Made by a program: the position numbers and the translations under genes. Source: Sindora glabra (Eukaryota > Streptophyta > Magnoliopsida > Fabales > Fabaceae). From it: DNA of 64,000 nucleotides. Positions 1 to 11,754 of this stretch are shown one piece after another. Below the pieces are notes generated by a model. That model was not told where the DNA came from. It saw nothing but the letters and a program-made list of their open reading frames with translations, and searched no databases. The stretch is taken from NCBI GenBank assembly GCA_020226215.1, contig CM035236.1, positions 3,973,001-4,037,000 on the forward strand, read 5' to 3'. Position 1 is the stretch's first letter, and every line of letters begins with the position of its first letter.

Positions 1-2200
1 TTCTAACATGAATTTGGTGCTGGTTTGAAATGGTTTGGTGTTTTCATCTTTATTTGTTTCAATTATAGAAAGCATCTTTATTTGATTTTAGTAGCTATTT
101 TTGGTACTATAATTGTGTATTGTGCATCTTCAAGAATAATGAAGTTAGTGATTAAAATTAATTCATTTAGTTGGTTCTGCACAAATGCATAAAAACCATT
201 GTTTGGAAATATAAAGCATACGCTTTGTACTTCAAGTGAAATTTGTGTTTCCTATATGCATTTTTTGTGTGTATTTGACATTTCTGGTTTGAATTTGAAA
301 TTGTTTCCATATCTTATGAACAGAATTACTACAATGACAACAGGTTAGCTTATGTTTCTTGAAAAATTATTTTGGATTCACATTATTGCTCAAATTGTTT
401 TATTCATATGTAAATTCAGTATTACCATTTGAAGTTTTGGAAAAGGTTTTAACAATAGCCCAAATTTATGAATTCTTGAAAGCTTTTCCTAAAAAAGAAT
501 TGTAAAGTTGAATTCAAAAAATTAATTTCATTAATTTTGGATTAGTTTTGGAATGAATATTGATTAACCATCATAAGGTGCAATTAAAAAATGTAAAATT
601 TTAACAATTTTCCATTTTAAATTTAAGGGTATTGAAAGAATTTTTTTGGAAAAAGTTTTTATTTTTAAATTGTAATTATCTAGGACATTTTGGAAGAAAA
701 ATTATATTAATTGTCTTTAAAACACATTTAAAATTAGATTTGAGTGAGAATTACTTTGTAAAACATGAATTGGGTCATTAGAAGGTCGCAACACGACACG
801 TGTGCACTAATGGCATATACAAGTCATGCATCACCATCTTATTGTCGAATGACAGTAGTAAAGGTACTAACAAGTTCTATTTTTCAAACAACATTTTTTA
901 TTTTTTTTAAATTAAAAAAAAATTAATTAATTTTCACCTATTTTATTTAAGTATCCATTTGAATTCAATTGGATATAAAATTTTTATTGTTTGATTCCTA
1001 TGGTATAGGTCTTTACATTTTTTTAATAAAAATTGTGTTTCTAATTAGTCTATGAATTAATTTTATATGGATGTATGCATAAAAAAAATATTTTATAAGA
1101 ATAAATTTGCACACATGTTATGCAGTGAAATTTTATATAATTATGGACTTACTTATTGTGAGCCCAATTATATAAAATTCTATTAATGTTTATTAAAATA
1201 TTAGTTAAACTAAAAAAAGTATTATATTAATAATATTTAAATATTATATTGATATGATATTATTTATATAACTTGATACCAACTTGAAGCCACCTAAACG
1301 AGTTTTAGTAATAATCAACATAGACAAATGATATTACATTATAATTTTTGCCACGATGCAATGGAAAGTTAGGCAAGTAGTGCCTATCGTATTCTAAACA
1401 TCAATGTTAACAAGCTTTGAATTCCAGTTAAGTAGATTAAGGTTGATCTATTTTTATTCAAAATGAATATACAACACTTTTTAAAGGTAATATACCTTCC
1501 TACTATTACAGAAAATTTCAAATGAAGATGTATATTCTTAAAAATGTGATAAAGGTAGAATTACATATATCCTTTAAGGAAGAGATGTTATTAGGACTCA
1601 ATAAGAAAGAAAAGCCGCTCTACTTGCATACAATCCTACCAATATTTGGAAGATATATATTGTAAATATTCTAACATAAAATCAACAAGCATTGCCTAGC
1701 CCTTTATAGGAAGAGTAAGATGCATGCTTAAAACTTTCCAATCATTTATTCTCCATAAGGACAAACGAAAGGTCGAACTAATTAGGCTTCATAAGGAAAA
1801 TCTAGTGGAATAGTGGCCTTAATATGAATATAGCAATAAAAGAGGTGAATGTTCCACAATAACTCTCCAAAGAGATAATCTAACAGGCTATCACAACATC
1901 ATAGGTCAATGGAAATTCAGGAGGTTGGTCATTAATAAGAATATAAATTAAGGGCCATTGTAGAACCTCCAAACAATTTCTCTAGTATGGACATTAGTAG
2001 TAGGGCTATTCACAAAAAGACCAAAGGAATTAGAGTTTGTACTAGAGTAAATCATTCTTATTAGGAGAGTTAGGGTTATAAGTGCTAAAGTTTGGTTAAA
2101 AAAATCTCTAATTAAAAAAGGAGAAAAATTCCAATTCACATTTGTAATGCTTGCAAGAATCTCAACTGCATTCCTGATGCCCGTAAAAATCACACTATTT
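1..2200. other. AT-rich intergenic DNA, no gene recognised
   Basis: No coding region with plant codon character or a recognisable motif is visible. A minus-strand open frame at 1948-2193 (81 codons) has no domain I know and sits in low-complexity AT-rich DNA. Short A/T runs dominate. It may be the 3' side of the decayed retroelement proposed just downstream, but I found no matching LTR here. Confidence 0.5.
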
Positions 2201-2616
2201 AAAATTTAATTCCTAATCAATCAAGATATTAGTCTATATTCACAAAATGCATTCTAGAAGGAAACTTATCTAGAAGTCAATACAAGTTAAAAAAATCAAT
2301 TTGTCCCTTTGGAAAAGCACCTAGACTCATATGATAAGGATGCACACTTTTGGTTCTTATTTACATCATAATTATTTACACATAGGGCTTTATATTATAC
2401 TTAGGTTGTGAAGCCTAACTTCAAAAATAATATTAACAATATGAAAATAATAGAAATATTCCAAGGGACCTATTAGCTTGTTGAAAGCATTTGAGTTCCT
2501 TATAGTAGAACTAGCTCAAAAAAAGCACATTAAACCTCAATCCCACTAGGTTCTAGGGGTTTAACACTTTTGGCTCGAAGGAAGGCCCATAAAAAGTTAC
2601 CTTTTCTTTAACCTAA

Positions 2617-3454
2617 GGGGTCATTTGGTTCAATAAGAGAGAAGGAAAGGAATTAACAAAGAGAAACAGAAGGAAAAGGAATGAAAACCTTATAATTACT
2701 TATTTTATTTAGTTTAAATAAAAAAAGGAATTAGGTATTTGTAATTTACTTTATTAATAATTATTATAATTATTATTTTATTACTTTTTATTTTATTTAT
2801 TAATATTATAATTTTTTAATATTAATTATTAATATCTTATTAATATTATTTTAATTATCACTTTTATTATTTTAAATATTATTAATATCTTAATAATAAG
2901 TAATATTATTTCAATAATATTAATTATTATTTTTAATTTTTATTATATTTAATATTTTATTATTAATATTTATTAATTATTTTTAGTTTATTAAATATTT
3001 TATATTAACTAATATTATTATTTTCATAATTATCTAAATTTAATTATTAATTTTTTATTTATTATTGTATTATTTATTTGTTATTATGATTAAATTATTA
3101 ATATTTTTTATTTTTATATTATTAAATAGTTTATTATAATAATTATTATATGATTATTTATTTTTTATTTAATTAATTTTATTATTTTTATTATTAACTT
3201 TTATTTTATAATTATTTTATAATAAATTTTTATTATATTGAGGATGATAAATTTAAAACTTAAAATGAAAGAATAAGATTCCTTAAGAAATTAAAAGGAA
3301 TCACCATTCACTCTTTTGGGGTAATCCTATTAAGGGAAAATTGGAAAAGGGAATAAGTTTTTGTTGAACCAAATGAAAACAAAAGGAATGAAATCCTATT
3401 ATTTCCATTCTCTTTCCCTTTCCCTTTTTTGATTACCTCCAATCAAATGGGCCC
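2617..3454. mobile_element. Tourist-like (PIF/Harbinger-type) MITE
   Basis: The 838-bp element has related inverted ends: GGGGTCATTTGGTTCAA on the left and, reading inward from the right, GGGCCCATTTGATTGGA. A TAA trinucleotide lies directly outside both ends (2614-2616 and 3455-3457), as expected for a PIF/Harbinger target duplication. The outer ~80-200 bp are purine-rich near the left end and pyrimidine-rich near the right. The central ~500 bp are almost pure A/T with endless TTATTAA-type motifs. It has no coding capacity. A second member of the family lies at 9845-10607. Confidence 0.65.
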
Positions 3455-4065
3455 TAAGTTTAACTAGGAAAAAGGAACCTTACCTGTCATTCCATTAGCA
3501 CTAATGCTATTGCGAGAGAAGAGAAAATCTTTCTAGCACTAACTTAAGAATCTTCTAGGTTACGTGGCTTAGTAAAATTAAGATAAGAGTCTTGCCCCAA
3601 TTCATAAATCTCATGGTTATGATTCCTATCTTAGTCATTTTTCTTTCTATAGTAGTCATGCCTTGACTTTAGTTAATTAAAGGCTTTAATCACCTCATAC
3701 ATAACTTGTTGCATAAAATTTGCAATCTAAGGATGAAATTGTTTACTACTTCCCTTCTCATATTTACTTCTTTAGGCTTGTGAGCTTATGAAGGACTTTT
3801 TATTGAATACTATTTAGCTAGTTCACAAAATTTTCAAACACATAAATAACAATTAAACTAACATTAAGCTTTTCACTAAGAGTTTCCTCAACCACTAACA
3901 TCAATAAACATTACAGGGTCTATCAAAATAGTACTGATGATATGTGATTCCTAGTATGCATATATCATTAGTACAATTTCAATTAATACCTATTCGAGTA
4001 GCAAATAGATATGACTTAATTAACTAACCTTAAGGCTTCATTTCTATTAAGGGAAATCTAGACCA

Positions 4066-4078
4066 TGCTTTGATACTA
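4066..4078 (-). other. Primer-binding-site-like sequence (initiator Met tRNA type)
   Basis: The minus strand reads TAGTATCAAAGCA. Compared with the common plant retrotransposon PBS TGGTATCAGAGC it has two differences. If real, an LTR would begin near 4087 with TG and run rightwards. No second LTR copy was recognised, so this stays tentative. Confidence 0.3.
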
Positions 4079-4086
4079 CTTTTATC

Positions 4087-4990
4087 ATGATGCACCTGAA
4101 GTGATAACTAATATAGAACTTATTATCCAATTTCCACTAGTCTATCTTACGTTTTGCATTATCATATTAAAGCTTGAATGGGAAATTAAAAAAAGTTTCC
4201 ATGTGTTAAAAGAGATAGATGGAATTTTATTTAGCTATTATGATTCAATTACAAAAAAAGGAAAGCTTACTTTTAATCTTTCTAGGTTTAAGGAAAAATT
4301 AGCTTAACTAACCTCAAAAAAGGATTAAATCCTAATTGTTTACACTTGACTTATACAAAACAAAGCCTAAAATATTTAGTTACATTCAAAATACCTTAAG
4401 TTATACTTGAAAGCCTTTAAGGATTTCAACTCTAAGGTTACGATGTGGTCTTTGCTTGTGAGTCCGCAAAAATAAAATGCATAGAGGTAAGTACTAAGCT
4501 TAGTAAGCAAACATTCTAACTCAAACAATCATAGAAAATAATTATTAACTTACTTATCAAATTTACCATCTTATAAATCTAAACACTTAAACTACACAAA
4601 ACACACCACAATTTCATTAGTGTCAACATTTTCATCTATATTATATCTGTATATACTCTTATACCCTCACTTAAATGCACATATATCCATATCACCATTA
4701 TATTATATAATAAACAAGAATAATAAACAAAAGAAAATAAGTAAATCTTATTATAACTCTTATTTAGCTTTATTATTCACAAGCCTATCCTCAGCCTTCG
4801 AAGTCAATTTTATCTTTTACAAATCATTACTAAATCTAGTGTTCGAATATCATATCTCATCCTTTAAAGATGAAGGAGAAGCCAGGAGAACAAGAATTAT
4901 GGGTGATTTTTTTAAAGAAGGGGGAATAAGGAACGGGGTCGATTAACGAGGGATAAAAGAGGAATAATGCAGGGACACTTTCATAATTAT
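4087..4990. other. Unassigned repeat-like DNA, possibly LTR
   Basis: This lies to the right of the PBS-like site. It contains plus-strand open frames of 68 and 108 codons (4101-4307, 4620-4946) with no recognised domain and low-complexity composition. It ends at the hAT-type MITE. I see no gene in it. Confidence 0.3.
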
Positions 4991-5362
4991 TAGAGGTGTC
5001 AATTCATATCATTTGAATTAATTCATTTATTAAACATATTAAAATAAGTCATTCACGGTTCATCCATTTAATTTATTTAATAATTTTAATTGATAAATTT
5101 TATATTAAATTTAATTACTTACTATTTTTCATGAAAATATTTTTAATTATTAATAAAATACTATTTAAAAATTTTATTTTATTAAATTAATAATTTTAAT
5201 TTTTTATTATATATATTTATAATTAAAATATTAATTATTTTTAATAAAAATTTTAAAAAATTAATATAAATTCTTAAACAGATTAGCGTATCAACTTAAA
5301 CCTAAATACATATATTGTATTTATGTCAGGTTATTGTGTCGTACAAGAAATTGTCACCCATA
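4991..5362. mobile_element. Short hAT-type MITE with 8-bp target duplication
   Basis: The element is 372 bp and is flanked by the exact 8-bp direct repeat ATAATTAT (4983-4990 and 5363-5370). Its left end is TAGAGGTGTCAATTC; the right end read inward is TATGGGTGACAATTTC, an imperfect inverted repeat typical of hAT termini. It has no coding capacity, and the interior is AT-rich. Related ends occur at 33472-34538 and 56175-57291. Confidence 0.8.
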
Positions 5363-5370
5363 ATAATTAT

Positions 5371-6859
5371 GTCATAATCTTCTTTATATTTACATACTTA
5401 CTTTTAAGTACTTATTACTTTAAAATATTTTATTCTATTCATTTTTTCTCAACTAATTCATTACAAAATACTTATAATTAAATTTCATTTAATTAAATAA
5501 TTCTCTTATCACAATTTATCTTTTTCTTGCAAGACTTTATTTTAATTATTATCATTATAATTTTTTAAATATTTTATTTACCGATGAAAACCTAAAATTC
5601 TAGGGATAGTGTAATATTGACAATGGGTAGTAGCAACAATGATTACCCATGATGGCTAGTAATAGTTATTGATAATAAATAGTTATTAATAATAGACAAT
5701 GACAATAGCAATAATCAAGAGTGAATGATGGTGGTCAAAAATTAATAGTGGTCATCGATAATAGTCTTTAACAATGAGTTGTAATTAATAAAAGTTATTA
5801 ATAATGGGTGGTGGTATTAACGATTGTCCATGATGGATGGTAGCTGATAGTAGCCACTAATGATGTGTTAGTATTGGATAATGATTAATGGAAATCAACG
5901 ATGCTATGTACTAATTATAACAATCACATACAATGATTGATTATTGATGGTAGTTATTAATGATTGGTGGTGATAGCAGCTATTAATAAGGGGTGGTGGT
6001 CAACAATTGATGGTAAAATATTAGTAATAGTAAATAATGATTAATGATAGATAGTTAGTTATAATAATTGCTGGTGAAATAAAATGTTAATAATAATAAT
6101 AAAATATTAATAAAAAGGTGGATTAATTAATTTATTTATATTATTGAAATATTTTTATATTACATGAATTTAGAATATCCAACTTCTTTATATGAATATT
6201 TTAGAAAAATATCAAACTAAAACTATTTATAAAAATATTCATATTTTTAAAAAAAATTGAACTACCAAGAGAATCCTACATTTCGAAAATACGGGAAAGA
6301 TGTTTCAAATTAAACAGTCACCTAACATTTGTCTGCCTCCATTGAAATGAGGCCACCCCATTTATTCTACCGCACATCTACCTGCATTTTAAATTAAGGG
6401 TCTGCACTAAATTCGCATCACATGTCATTGCTTTTGGCGATCGATAATGTCAATTTTTTTTCTTAAATTATTGTATTTGAGTTCAAAAGAGAAAAGGTCG
6501 CCAGAACTATAATTTGCATGCAAGTGTTTGTGCAGAATATGAATCCCCGTTACAAGTTCGACAACTAGCAACACTAAAAGACCAAGAGGCGTTTGATGTT
6601 GACTCAGGACATAAATTCTTTGCTTGAATTTTGTACGATGTAAACTTCTTCGTAAATTTGTTTATAATTACTTGGTTAGTAATGAAAATTTAAAATTTTA
6701 TGCAAAAATTTTTTTTTTGTTCTAAAAGAAGCACGTAAATAACTCCTCATAAAAAAATTATATTTCTTATTTTAGTAAATAATATTGTATTAAATAATTC
6801 ATTTATTTTCTTAAAAAACTATACTTATAATATAACTTTGGTCAATTAAACAAAGAAAA
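5371..6859. other. Intergenic DNA with a degenerate GGT/AAT-rich repeat tract (about 5615-6120)
   Basis: About 500 bp from 5615 is built of loosely repeated words such as AATAATGG, GGTGGT, ATGATGG and TTATTAATAA. G is strongly favoured over C on the plus strand. There is no open frame of interest. The remainder (6120-6859) is ordinary AT-rich DNA with no gene seen. Confidence 0.5.
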
Positions 6860-7019
6860 GGTATGATATGCCATTAGTTAGAAAAATATTGATATATTAT
6901 TAAGTTTAATTATACATTAAATTTATTTTTTTTTAAAATAAATTTTACATATTTTATAATAATATATTAATTATTAAATTTAATAATATATTAATATATT
7001 ATTTAATTAACGATGTACC
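6860..7019. mobile_element. AT-rich MITE, family A copy 1
   Basis: About 160 bp with imperfect long inverted ends. The left starts GGTATGATATGCC and runs into ATATTGATATATTATTAA. The right end read inward starts GGTACATCG and runs into ATATTAATATATTATTAA. Similar copies lie at 7342-7492 and 11610-11754. It is non-coding. The superfamily is not assigned and no clear target duplication is seen. Confidence 0.5.
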
Positions 7020-7341
7020 GCGGAATTTTTCAGATATTCACTTTATATTCACGTGTTGCGTTGCGTGGGAAGCAAATGGATGGGGAAAGTGGGGACAACA
7101 AAATCTCTGGTTTATCTTCCAAGAAAGATCTCCAATCTACGTCTACATGTATAAGAAACAGTTGTAGGAGCTAGGTTTGGTCTGGGGCAAACCGTCCCCT
7201 GTGGCTACCCTATACCCGCAGATGCGCCTCTATTCCATTGCCCTGCTGCTAAGTAGTATCCTATTCCCATGCTACGTTTTGCCCTCCGTCCTTCCCTCTA
7301 GCTAATTAGGTTCTCATCTAATGTGCTTTATTTATATTAAA
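7020..7341. other. Unique, GC-richer intergenic block
   Basis: This stretch is less AT-rich than its surroundings and has no open frame of note. It lies between two family A MITEs. No gene, RNA gene or promoter can be supported. Confidence 0.4.
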
Positions 7342-7492
7342 GGTAATGCATTATATAAACGCATGTATATATATACTATTAAATTTAATTATATATTAAC
7401 TTAATAATTTTTTAGAATTAGTCAAATAATAATATATTAATAATTATTAAATTTGATAGTGTATTAATATATTATTAAATTAGTGATACACC
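7342..7492. mobile_element. AT-rich MITE, family A copy 2
   Basis: The left end begins GGTAATGCATTATATAA and the right end read inward begins GGTGTATCACTAATTTAA, leading into ATATTAATA-rich inverted sequence. It matches the copy at 6860-7019 in size and end structure. Non-coding. Confidence 0.5.
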
Positions 7493-8633
7493 ATAAATTT
7501 TTTCTTATATAAAAGATGATAATTTTACAATTTTTTTTAAAGTAATACTACAAGGAATTTGATCTAAATATTTTTATTATTAGAGCATATTTAATGTATT
7601 AAATTTTATATTTTTAATTTATTCATTTTAAAATCAAAAAAATTATAATTCAATAATAAAATATTTAACCATTTAAAAAATTAAAATGTCATAGCATAAC
7701 TTTTTTTTTAATACATTGAAGAAGCACAAAGTTTAAATTTAAAATTTCCAATACACACCACTACTAAATGATTTATTATATATTGAATCAAACTGAATAA
7801 ATCAAAATGCATATAATCAGAGTTACGTACTCGTTTCATCGTTTGCAATAGTAACAGCAACGTTATAATCTAAAGCTTGTACTATGATTTAACTATTATG
7901 GTAATCAAGTGTCTAATAAATGAGAAGATTGGATGAGAAAATGGAGAAGGTGATATATATAATATAGGCATGACTGCATAAGCTGTCGGTTGAGACGCAC
8001 AAAAGCAGTCATAATTTAATGGAAGGCGGTCCCTACCATTTATTGCCAACACCGCTCTGGAACAACGTTAGAAACAGCAAATCTGCTGCCATTACAGATA
8101 TTGCAATATATCTGTCATATACCAAGCTGTGCTTCTATTACCTTATTCTTTAATCTTAATTTAATGAATTTAGTTTTAAATTTTACTTATAATTTTACTG
8201 TAATTAATAAAATTACAAGTGAATAAAAAATATGTAATCATTAATGTAAAATTACAAAAAATCATAAATGCAGTGTAAATTTAAATCCCTAAACCTAGCT
8301 ACATATAACCACACTCTTGATCATTTTCTTTTAATTAAGTTTATGCAGCGTTTTCGTCATTCGACGTCATCGCTCGAACTTGGTTGGGGAACGGGAAGGG
8401 GACTTGCTTTGTAAATTTTTGATGAAACTCCTGTATAATTGAAAGTACATCAAAAGAACCATGATTAAGGGCAGTTATTTACCTTTAGAACTAGTTACAT
8501 ATGATGAAAATAAACTCATCTTAATTAAGAAGAAATATTCCAACTACTAATGATTACGTAATGTATGGAGTCCATCTCTTTGTTACAAATGTGATTGTGT
8601 GATCATTAGCACAAGCACTTAATATTTAATATT
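7493..8633. other. Intergenic DNA, no gene recognised
   Basis: AT-rich sequence without a supported coding region. A few GC-richer patches (for example 7980-8060 and 8345-8400) have no domain-like translation. Confidence 0.45.
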
Positions 8634-8634
8634 T

Positions 8635-8789
8635 ATTTGGATGAAAAAAAAATAGAAGAAATTTTTTTTATGATTTTATCACTTTTTTACTCTATTGAAG
8701 AAAAATTAAAAATAAAACATATAATTATAATTTTATTAATTTTTTAAAATTTAAAATTTTACTCTCTTATTTTCTTTTCTATTCAAACT
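8635..8789. mobile_element. Probable small MITE (TTTGGATG-type ends)
   Basis: The left end TTTGGATGAAAAAAAAATAG and the right end read inward (TTTGAATAGAAAAGAAAATA) form an imperfect inverted repeat around an AT-rich core. Non-coding. No convincing target duplication. Confidence 0.35.
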
Positions 8790-9291
8790 AAAAAACTTTT
8801 TCTTCTTCCCCTTCTGTTGTCTTCCCCGACTAAACAAGGGCTTAAGAATGCTGCGACTCTTACAATATAAGTTCACTAATTAGAGCGCTGGGTAATTAAC
8901 AAGTAACGACAAAAATATGAATAGAAGAAGAGTAGGACAAAATGGGGAGTGGCAAGAGTAGGACCCAACTATTAGAAGCTGTCAGAGTTGTCGACGGTTG
9001 GACAGGCTGGAAGATCTCCGCCGTACAAAAGAGAAACAAAGAAGACCTTACCATCCAATCAACCAACTTATCTGGTGATAAATTTTTGTATATCTGGCTC
9101 ACAATCAATCAGTCTGCTCACACATCTAGTATCTAAAATGCATGTGAGATTTCACGCTCTTCAACATAAGATACGTTCAAATAACGAAACTTTCACTTTT
9201 CTATTTTCATTTTTTTTACTTACATCCTCTTATTAAAAAAAAAAAAAAGAAAACTTCATTCCAACTTTTAAAAAAGTGCGGAAAATTTTAA
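8790..9291. other. Unique intergenic block
   Basis: Overlapping short frames on both strands (8896-9236) reflect moderate GC content, not a gene. No conserved motif, start context or splice structure was recognised. Confidence 0.4.
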
Positions 9292-9486
9292 ATAAAATTA
9301 ATAATTTTATCTTTAAAATGATAAAATATTAATAAATTATTTTTTAAATTATATAAAATTATAATTTTATTTATAAATAATAATTTATACATATAATTTT
9401 ATTTTTTTATACAAATAATTTTAAAAAAATAAAATTATTTATATAAATTATTATTATAATTTTAAAGATAAAATTATTAATTTTAT
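9292..9486. mobile_element. MITE with perfect 28-bp terminal inverted repeats
   Basis: The first 28 bases (9292-9319) are the exact reverse complement of the last 28 (9459-9486), beginning ATAAAATTAATAATTTTATC. The 195-bp element is nearly all A/T and can fold into a long hairpin. A clearly related copy with weaker ends sits inside APT intron 2 at about 18256-18458, sharing an internal run around TAAATAATAATTT. Non-coding. The superfamily is unassigned. Confidence 0.65.
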
Positions 9487-9844
9487 AAAAAATTTATGCT
9501 CAAAATAGATTAGGTGAAGTATTTCTTTTTTTGAATTAGTGCGGATGGAATAACTGCCCATATACTAGAACAGTAAAACTATACTCGGGAGTGTAAAAAA
9601 TTGAATGAAAGAAAAGAAAATTTTACATTTTAATTAAAAAATATAAAAAGAATAATTTTTAAAATTTTAATGTATAAGAATAAAAGCAACTTATTTTCTC
9701 CTCTCCCTTTTCTTTCAATTTAAATGGAAGAAATTTTCAAATTTCAAAATTTTCAATTTTTTTATTTTTTATCTGATCAAATATGGAGTAACGAATTCCT
9801 CCTACATTCAAATTTTTATTTATTAATAAATAAAATTCATTTAA

Positions 9845-10607
9845 GGGTTCATTTGATTTAGGAGAAAATAAAATTTTTAAAAAATATTTTCTTAAAAAAA
9901 TATATTTTTAAAAATGAATTGATTTTATGTTATTTGGTATATAGAGAAAAATTTTTTTGGGTGTTTGGTACATAAAAAAATTAATTTCATTTAAAATAAA
10001 TTAAAATTATTTACTTCAAAATTATTATAATTTTATTTATTTTTAAGAAAAATTTAATAAAATTTTTATTATTCTTGGTGCCCAATAGTCCAATCATGAT
10101 TCATTTTTAATAATAAAATATATATGTTAAAGACATTACAAAATCTTATATATAAATTCATATAATTAATTTAATTAATTATTACTAAATATTATATAAT
10201 AGAGTACCCATCATGAGAAAAAAAGGAAGAATATTTTAGTAAATATTGTATAAAAATGTGCACCTTAATTTTAACAAATAAAAATATATTTTATAAAAAT
10301 AAAAATAGAGCATCCATCAGAAAATATTTAATAAATAAAAATAAATTTTATTTATGATTATGATTACGTAATAAGATGAAAAAGTAAAAAATTTGGACTC
10401 GAGTATGGACATACTGAATAATAAGAAAAATGAATTTCATTTTTTAAAATGGAAAGTTATTTTTCTTAAAAATAATACAACTTTCTAATTGATTAGAATT
10501 TATTTTTTTGTTAACCAAATTTTTGAATATCTGAATAAGAAAAAATTAAAAAATAAATTTTTAAAATTTATTCCCTCCCCCCCCCCCCCGGCCAACTAAA
10601 CGGACCC
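9845..10607. mobile_element. Tourist-like MITE, second copy
   Basis: The ends GGGTTCATTTGATTTAG (left) and GGGTCCGTTTAGTTG (right, read inward) match the element at 2617-3454. TAA lies on both sides (9842-9844 and 10608-10611, within TTAA). Length is 763 bp with an AT-rich interior. A run of 13 C (10577-10589) lies just inside the right end. Non-coding. Confidence 0.6.
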
Positions 10608-11609
10608 TTAATCAACGTATTTTTTTCTCGAATGAATACCGTATTTATCTAGGTGAAACATTTCTATCGTTAAAATAAAATGGGACCAACATAGCCGCAG
10701 TAAGAAGAGAGAACCAGATTGACAAGATTTCTCCCAGTGAGCAAGCAGACCCTCATGGGACAGATGAATTTTTTATTGGTAATTATTGCGGGTGGCTTGG
10801 CATTAAACTGCACTCATAATCATAATTATGATCTAGTAATAAGACAGGTGTGGATCCCACACCGTTATTCTATTGCTGCTTTGCTCTTAATCCGCCCGTT
10901 TAAGCAGCAACTACACTTACTCCTCGTGGTGTAGAGAATCTGTGCATGACTGCCACAAAAAAAAAAAAAACAAAACAAAACAAGAAACTGGTATGTCCAT
11001 ATTACATATTTGCAGTCTTCATGGCGTTTTGTCGTGTTTTAGTCCCAACGGGTCCCCGAAGGAAGGGCAAGTAAGTGCCATGTTGTGATGTTAACAAGGT
11101 TCATTTGCGGCTGCTACATATCCACCACTAACAAATGACTTAAATAATAATACACTATTTTAAAATGTATTAATATTTAAAAATTAATAAATTTTATTTA
11201 ATTTATGTAATATTATACAAATTAATAAATTTAAATTGTTAAATTAAGTGATACATCATAAAAATAATGCACCCAAATTTGATCTTATAACTATTTGATC
11301 TCCCATTCACTCAACTAAAGAAGTAGCTTAGGAGTTAATATTACATTGTGCAGCTTTGTTTTCCTTAACTAAAAACTGTGCATGTACGATTTAAATATTT
11401 ATTAAAAATATTAGTACATTTAATATTTTTACACAAATTATTATTTAATATAAGATATATGATATAGAATCTAAAAAATAAAATTAGCATAAAAATATTT
11501 TAAATCAATTTGTATCATATGCATATTTAAAATCATAATTTGCAAAATAAAAATAAATATAATTAATATTATTTGCTTGGCAAAATATATTTTTAATAAG
11601 AAAATAATC
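10608..11609. other. Intergenic DNA, no gene recognised
   Basis: Contains a GC-richer unique patch (10680-11110) with an unremarkable 71-codon plus frame, then AT-rich DNA. No protein domain, RNA gene or clear promoter is visible. Confidence 0.45.
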
Positions 11610-11754
11610 ATGATATACTATTGATATAATAATATATCAGTATATTATCAAATTCAACTCTTAATTTATTATTATATAATTTTAAAAATATAAATTTAAT
11701 ATACAATAATATTTGATAATGTATTAATATATTATTGAATTAATGATATATTAT
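11610..11754. mobile_element. AT-rich MITE, family A copy 3 (degenerate)
   Basis: The left end TGATATACTATTGATATAAT and the right end read inward (ATAATATATCATTAATTCAA) are imperfectly inverted. Both lead to an ATTATCAAAT motif. Size and ends resemble the copies at 6860 and 7342. Confidence 0.4.

Larger units (their letters stand above)
2201..4085 (-). mobile_element. Possible decayed LTR-retrotransposon leader/gag region
   Basis: Read on the minus strand, this stretch starts next to a primer-binding-site-like sequence (4066-4078). It continues into broken frames with a loosely gag-like run around 3560-3720, followed by more stops. A Tourist-like MITE (2617-3454) interrupts it. No LTR pair, reverse transcriptase or integrase motif was found, so the assignment rests only on the PBS-like site and on repeat-like sequence character. 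It could equally be unrelated intergenic repeat DNA. Confidence 0.25.
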
